Shown one piece after another: positions 60,329-64,000 of a stretch of DNA of 64,000 nucleotides. Where the stretch lies: contig DATMGU010000078.1 of assembly GCA_035555315.1 (NCBI GenBank), positions 120,339-184,338 of the forward strand. The letters are read 5' to 3'. The translations under genes were made by a program, and so were the position numbers. Within the stretch, counting starts at the first letter, position 1. The number at the start of each line of letters is the position of its first letter. This DNA is from DATMGU01 sp035555315 (GTDB taxonomy: Bacteria; Pseudomonadota; Alphaproteobacteria; ATCC43930; CGMCC-115725). The notes beneath the pieces are model-generated. The model was given only the letters and a program-made list of their open reading frames with translations. It did no database searches and was not told the origin of the DNA.

Positions 60329-61566
60329 GCCAGCACCATGCCATCGAGACAATCGCCGGTAACGCCAGTGATTTTCACCGGCACAACGGCGCCGACCGCG
60401 ACCGGCCGGTCGAGCCGGATCGGCGCGTAATGCTCGGTCCGGGCGATGCCGGTCTGTTCCATCAAGGCATCGGCGGTCGAGCCGACCCGGCTTGCCAGGA
60501 AGCGCGTCACCGCCGCCGTACCCATGTCGCGCAACAGCGCCGCGCGGGCGCGGGCGGTCGCCACCGGCACCTGCGGCATCCGCGCCGCCGGCGTCCCGGG
60601 CCGTGGGCTATACGGGAACACATGCAGATAGGTCAGGCCGCACGCCTCGGCGAGCGACAGCGTCGCCTCGAACATCGCTTCGGTCTCGGTCGGAAAGCCG
60701 GCGATCAGATCCGCGCCCAGCACGATCGGCCGCCCCATGCCCGCGACCCGATCGGCGATCGCCAGGAGATCGGCGCGGCGATGGCGACGCTTCATCCGCT
60801 TCAACGTGAGATCGTCTCCCGCCTGCGCCGATAGATGCAGATGCGGCATCAGCCGCGGCTCATCCGCCAGCAACGTCCAGAATTCCTCATCCAGCCGGGC
60901 CGGATCCAGAGACGACAGGCGCAGCCGGGGCAGCGCCGGCACCTGGGCCAGCAAGCGGCGCACGAGCTGTCCCAGGCTGGGCGCGCCGGGCAGGTCGGCG
61001 CCATAGGAGGCGAGGTCGACCCCCGTCAGCACCACCTCGCGATAGCCGCGATCGACCAGCCCGGCGACTTCCCGCACCAAGGCGCCGAGCGGCACCGACC
61101 GGCTATTGCCGCGCGCCAGCGGTATGACGCAGAAGCTGCACCGGTGGTCGCAGCCCTGCTGGACCTGCACGAAGGCGCGGGCATGCCCGTCGAAGCTCTC
61201 GACCAGATGACTGGCGACATCGCGCACGGCCATGATGTCACCCACGGCGACGGCGGGTCCGGCGGCATCCCAGCTCTCGGCCCGCAGCTTTTCGGCATTG
61301 CCCAGGACACGGGTGACGCCGGGCAAAGCGGCGAAACCCGCGGGGTCGAGCTGGGCGGCGCAGCCGGTGACGATGATCGGCCGGCCCGGTTGGGCGCGGC
61401 CGGCGCGGCGGATCGCCTGGCGGGCCTGGCGTTCGGCCTCGGCGGTGACGGCGCAGGTGTTGACCAACACCGCGTCCTCCAGCCGCGCGTCGCGCGCCAA
61501 GCCGCGCATCACCTCCGATTCATAGAGGTTGAGCCGGCAGCCAAAGGTCAGGATTTCGAGCGGCAT
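60325..61566 (-). CDS. mtaB: tRNA t6A37 methylthiotransferase MtaB
   Basis: This radical SAM enzyme of 413 residues adds methylthio to t6A37 of tRNA. The N-terminal cluster Cys are Cys10, Cys38 and Cys69 (FGCRLN, VNTCAVT, VTGCAAQ). The radical SAM Cys are 139, 143 and 146 in QGCDHRCSFC. The TRAM-like C-terminal domain is present. HLHLSAQAGDD has Ala where relatives usually have Ser in the SGD stretch. It is coupled to ftsY and 27 bases downstream of dapF, as in other alphaproteobacteria. Confidence 0.94.
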   Translation of the reverse strand: MPLEILTFGCRLNLYESEVMRGLARDARLEDAVLVNTCAVTAEAERQARQAIRRAGRAQPGRPIIVTGCAAQLDPAGFAALPGVTRVLGNAEKLRAESWDAAGPAVAVGDIMAVRDVASHLVESFDGHARAFVQVQQGCDHRCSFCVIPLARGNSRSVPLGALVREVAGLVDRGYREVVLTGVDLASYGADLPGAPSLGQLVRRLLAQVPALPRLRLSSLDPARLDEEFWTLLADEPRLMPHLHLSAQAGDDLTLKRMKRRHRRADLLAIADRVAGMGRPIVLGADLIAGFPTETEAMFEATLSLAEACGLTYLHVFPYSPRPGTPAARMPQVPVATARARAALLRDMGTAAVTRFLASRVGSTADALMEQTGIARTEHYAPIRLDRPVAVGAVVPVKITGVTGDCLDGMVLA

Positions 61567-61593
61567 CGGCCCCGAGTCAACGATGAGGGAAAA

Positions 61594-62436
61594 TCAGGTG
61601 CCGGGCGGCAGCAGCGACGGATCGAGCCAGCCGGAAAAGGCGATGGCCACCGGACCGGACATCAGGACATGGCCGTCCTCGCGCCAGGTGATGCCGAGCG
61701 ACCCGCCATCCAGAACCACCTCGCCCACCCGGCCGGTGAGGCCGCGCCGGGCGGCCGCGACCAAGGCGGCGCAGGCCCCGCTGCCGCAGGCCTGGGTGAT
61801 ACCCACACCACGCTCCCACACCCTGAGGCGCAGGCGCTCGGGGCTGAGGATCTGCACGATGCCGATATTGGCGCGCTCGGGAAACAGCGGATGATGTTCG
61901 AGCGCCGGACCCAGCATGGCGAGATCGACCGCCGCCGCGTTGGCCACGAAGAATGTCGCATGGGGGTTGCCCATATTGGTGCAGACCGCATCGCCCAGCC
62001 CGCCGATACCGGTCGGCACGGCCAGCGTATCGAGTTCCCGCGCCACAGGGATTTCCCGCCAGCCAATCCGCGCCGGCCCCATATCGACCTCGACGAGCCC
62101 GCTGACCGCGCGGCGGGCCGGCAGGATGCCTGCGACGGTCTCGACCACCGTGTGGCTATTACCCGTCTCGGCCATCAGCAAGGTCGCGACGCAGCGGGTG
62201 GCATTGCCGCAGGCCTCGACCTCGCCGCCATCGGCGTTATGGATGCGCATGAACACCTCGGCCGATTGGTGCCGGGGACGTTCCATGACGATCAACTGGT
62301 CGCAGCCGACACCGGTATGGCGATCGGAAATCGCGCGCACGGCCGCGTCATTCAGCGGCAGCGACTGGTCGCGGGCATCCAGCACGACGAAGTCGTTGCC
62401 GATGCCGTGCATCTTGGTGAAGGTGAGCGATTCCAT
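61594..62436 (-). CDS. dapF: Diaminopimelate epimerase
   Basis: This protein of 280 residues interconverts LL- and meso-diaminopimelate for lysine and peptidoglycan. The two catalytic Cys are in EACGNATRC (Cys76) and ITQACGSGACAALVAA. The start MESLTFTKMHGIGNDFVVLD is typical. It heads the dapF-mtaB-ftsY unit. An 84-base gap separates it from the amidase gene. Confidence 0.96.
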   Translation of the reverse strand: MESLTFTKMHGIGNDFVVLDARDQSLPLNDAAVRAISDRHTGVGCDQLIVMERPRHQSAEVFMRIHNADGGEVEACGNATRCVATLLMAETGNSHTVVETVAGILPARRAVSGLVEVDMGPARIGWREIPVARELDTLAVPTGIGGLGDAVCTNMGNPHATFFVANAAAVDLAMLGPALEHHPLFPERANIGIVQILSPERLRLRVWERGVGITQACGSGACAALVAAARRGLTGRVGEVVLDGGSLGITWREDGHVLMSGPVAIAFSGWLDPSLLPPGT

Positions 62437-62520
62437 GATCTCGCGTTATATGATCACGATCCTCCGAACGCCAATACTAATGCGCCGACGTTCCATTCCC
62501 GTAAGGGTTACGGCGCCGGA

Positions 62521-63915
62521 CTAGCAAGCAAGCGGTCGAAAACGGAGTGCCGTTTCGAGAAGCCCGGCGACGTCGAGCAGGTAAGCGTCCTCATGCCAAC
62601 GGCCGACAAGCTGGAGCCCGATCGGCAGGCCGATCGCCGACAGCCCACAGGGCATCGAAAGCGCCGGATGCCCCGTTAGGTTGAAGGGGAAGGTGTAGGG
62701 GTACCAAGCGCCGCGAATGGTGCCGGCCTCCCGCCCCGCGATCTCCACCGACCCAAGCGGATCGACCCCGACAGGCAGGGCTGGCGCCGAGAGCGTCGGC
62801 GAGGCGATGAGATCGAAGCGCGACAGGATCTCCTGGACCTTGCCGAAGCAGGTGGTCCGGGCGAATTGCGCCTCATAGAGATCGGCGGCGCTGTAATCGC
62901 GGCCCGCCTCGATCGTCGCGATCAGGGTTGGATCAAGCAGCTCGGGCGAGCGCGCGGCATGGGCGCCGAGACGCGCCAGCAGCAGGGCACGCAGCATCAC
63001 CAGGAAATACGGTTCGAGCGAGACGAGATCGAGGTCGACCGGCTCGACGACCATGCCGAGCGCTTCGGCCTTCGCCATGGCGGCCTTGACGGAGGCCTCG
63101 ACCTCCGCGTCGAGACTATTGCCGCACCGGAGCAGGAAGGCGATACGCGGCCGCTCCCCCACCGCGAGGGCGCGGCGGCGGACGGCTTCGACCTGGCCAT
63201 AGGGATCGCGCCGGTCCGGCCCGGCGAGGATGTCGAACAGCAGCCGCGTATCGGCGACGTCGCGCGCCATCGGGCCGACATAGGAATTGGCGCCGAACAG
63301 GTCGGGAGCCTGAAGATTGGGGATAGCGCCCAGCGTCGCCTTGAGGCCGACGACGCCGCAGCAGGCGGCGGGAATGCGGATCGAGCCACCGCCGTCCGAG
63401 CCGAGCGCGATCGGCCCCATTCCGGACGCGACCGCGACGGCGGCACCGCCGCTGGACCCTCCGCAAGTATGGGCGTGGCTCCAGGGATTGAGCGTGCGTC
63501 CGAACAAGGGCCCCTCGGTGAAGGGCTTGTGGCCGAATTCCGGCGTCGTGGTCTTGCCGATCAGGATGGCGCCGGCCGCGCGGGCTCGTGCCACGGCGAT
63601 GGCGTCGGCCGCCGGCACCGTATCGGCGAAGAGCGCCGAGCCCTGCGTGGTGGCGACGCCCTCGGTATTGGTGAGGTCCTTCACCGAAAAGGGGATGCCG
63701 TGGAGCGGACCCAATGGCGCTCCGCTCATCACGGCCGCTTCCGCGGCCCGAGCCTCGGCTCGGGCGCGGTCAGCCGGGATCGCCATGAAGGCGTTCAGGT
63801 CCCGGCGCTCCTCGATGCGGCCGAGTGCTGCCTCGACCGCATCGACCGGCGAGATCTGACGGGCGCGGATCGCGGCGGCGAGGTCCGTGGCGGATAAGTC
63901 GGCGATGGCGGTCAT
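62521..63915 (-). CDS. Amidase-signature family hydrolase
   Basis: This protein of 464 residues has the Ser-Ser-Lys triad: Lys79 in PFSVKDLTNTEG, Ser154 in HTCGGSSGGAAV and the nucleophile Ser178 in GSDGGGSIRIPA. It resembles amidases and GatA-like enzymes but lacks gatB/gatC neighbours, so it probably hydrolyses a small amide. It follows the SDR gene by 12 bases on the minus strand, suggesting a catabolic operon continuing beyond the window. Confidence 0.92.
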   Translation of the reverse strand: MTAIADLSATDLAAAIRARQISPVDAVEAALGRIEERRDLNAFMAIPADRARAEARAAEAAVMSGAPLGPLHGIPFSVKDLTNTEGVATTQGSALFADTVPAADAIAVARARAAGAILIGKTTTPEFGHKPFTEGPLFGRTLNPWSHAHTCGGSSGGAAVAVASGMGPIALGSDGGGSIRIPAACCGVVGLKATLGAIPNLQAPDLFGANSYVGPMARDVADTRLLFDILAGPDRRDPYGQVEAVRRRALAVGERPRIAFLLRCGNSLDAEVEASVKAAMAKAEALGMVVEPVDLDLVSLEPYFLVMLRALLLARLGAHAARSPELLDPTLIATIEAGRDYSAADLYEAQFARTTCFGKVQEILSRFDLIASPTLSAPALPVGVDPLGSVEIAGREAGTIRGAWYPYTFPFNLTGHPALSMPCGLSAIGLPIGLQLVGRWHEDAYLLDVAGLLETALRFRPLAC

Positions 63916-63927
63916 GGCATTCGTCCT

Positions 63928-64000
63928 TCAGATCATCCAGCGGCCGCCGTCGATCAGCAGCGTCTGGCCGGTGATGTAGCGGGCATCCTCGCTGGCGAGA
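63928..64000 (-). CDS. Short-chain dehydrogenase, partial (C-terminal end)
   Basis: Only the last 23 codons and the stop are in the window. They read ASEDARYITGQTLLIDGG and then RWMI, the usual C terminus of NAD(P)-dependent SDR oxidoreductases. The rest lies beyond the right edge. It is upstream of the amidase on the same strand. Confidence 0.85.
   Translation of the reverse strand, partial: LASEDARYITGQTLLIDGGRWMI

Noticed and set aside
60835..62679. Open frame of 614 codons on the plus strand
   Set aside because: It is antisense to mtaB and dapF with complete catalytic motifs. The frame is open only because of high GC at third positions.

Overview
The window looks like a chromosomal core segment of a high-GC alphaproteobacterium, most likely of the order Rhodospirillales. 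I base this on gene order and family content, not on a database search. The signs are the order yebC-ruvC-ruvA-ruvB-ybgC-tolQ-tolR; zapA-6S RNA-fau; tkt-gap-(x)-fba-thiE; mutY-dciA-dsbA-smc; an FoF1 operon with separate b and b' subunits (atpI-B-E-F'-F); and many proteobacterial families of unknown function (DUF1127, DUF1289, DUF2336, DUF4340). Coding density is high, and no stretch longer than about 300 bases lacks a gene. I saw no tRNA, rRNA, CRISPR array, insertion sequence or prophage.

Layout. 1-4429 (minus) carries Holliday-junction processing and Tol envelope genes. 4430-5289 is a small lower-GC HigBA-type toxin-antitoxin insert. 5309-7579 (minus) holds ymdB, fau, 6S RNA, zapA and a small coiled-coil gene. 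7858-13234 (plus) is central carbon metabolism plus thiE, with pgk absent from its usual place after gap. 13290-15887 is the divergent epmA/efp pair, then suhB. 16085-19848 is a three-gene envelope cluster: a secreted OmpA-like protein, a MotA/TolQ-like channel and a MotB-like protein with a long coiled coil. 19879-22789 holds DUF1127, a GcvA-like LysR regulator and an AT-rich pair of divergent lipoproteins. 22804-28635 is mutY, dciA, dsbA and smc. 28815-31485 is the ATP synthase Fo operon. 31597-36336 is housekeeping (CDGSH protein, ispH, thrB, rnhA, peroxiredoxin, yqgE).

36528-41841 (plus) is a compact signalling cluster: receiver-only response regulator, degenerate GGDEF/EAL-like protein, RbsB-type periplasmic binding protein without a transporter, and a membrane histidine kinase. 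41860-44379 holds a MaoC protein, two lipoproteins whose start codons abut, DUF1289 and a renalase-like flavoprotein. 44445-49346 (minus) is a GldA/GldF/GldG-like ABC system with a DUF4340 protein. 49510-51186 is a membrane class III adenylate cyclase carrying a [2Fe-2S] ferredoxin domain. 51198-53772 (minus) holds a molybdopterin oxidoreductase, a methyltransferase and an SDR. 53878-55077 is the displaced pgk. 55097-59362 holds a PAS histidine kinase, DUF2336, a tiny ORF and a NUDIX hydrolase. 59384-64000 (minus) is ftsY-mtaB-dapF, an amidase and the end of an SDR.

The most interesting parts are the ferredoxin-cyclase fusion, the binding-protein/kinase/pseudo-GGDEF-EAL cluster, and the ZorAB/MotAB-like stator pair without flagellar or Zorya partner genes. 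There is also a striking recurrence of two-copy short direct duplications at gene borders, and two divergent gene pairs whose start codons overlap or abut. All functions are inferred from reading the sequence; no alignment or search was run.
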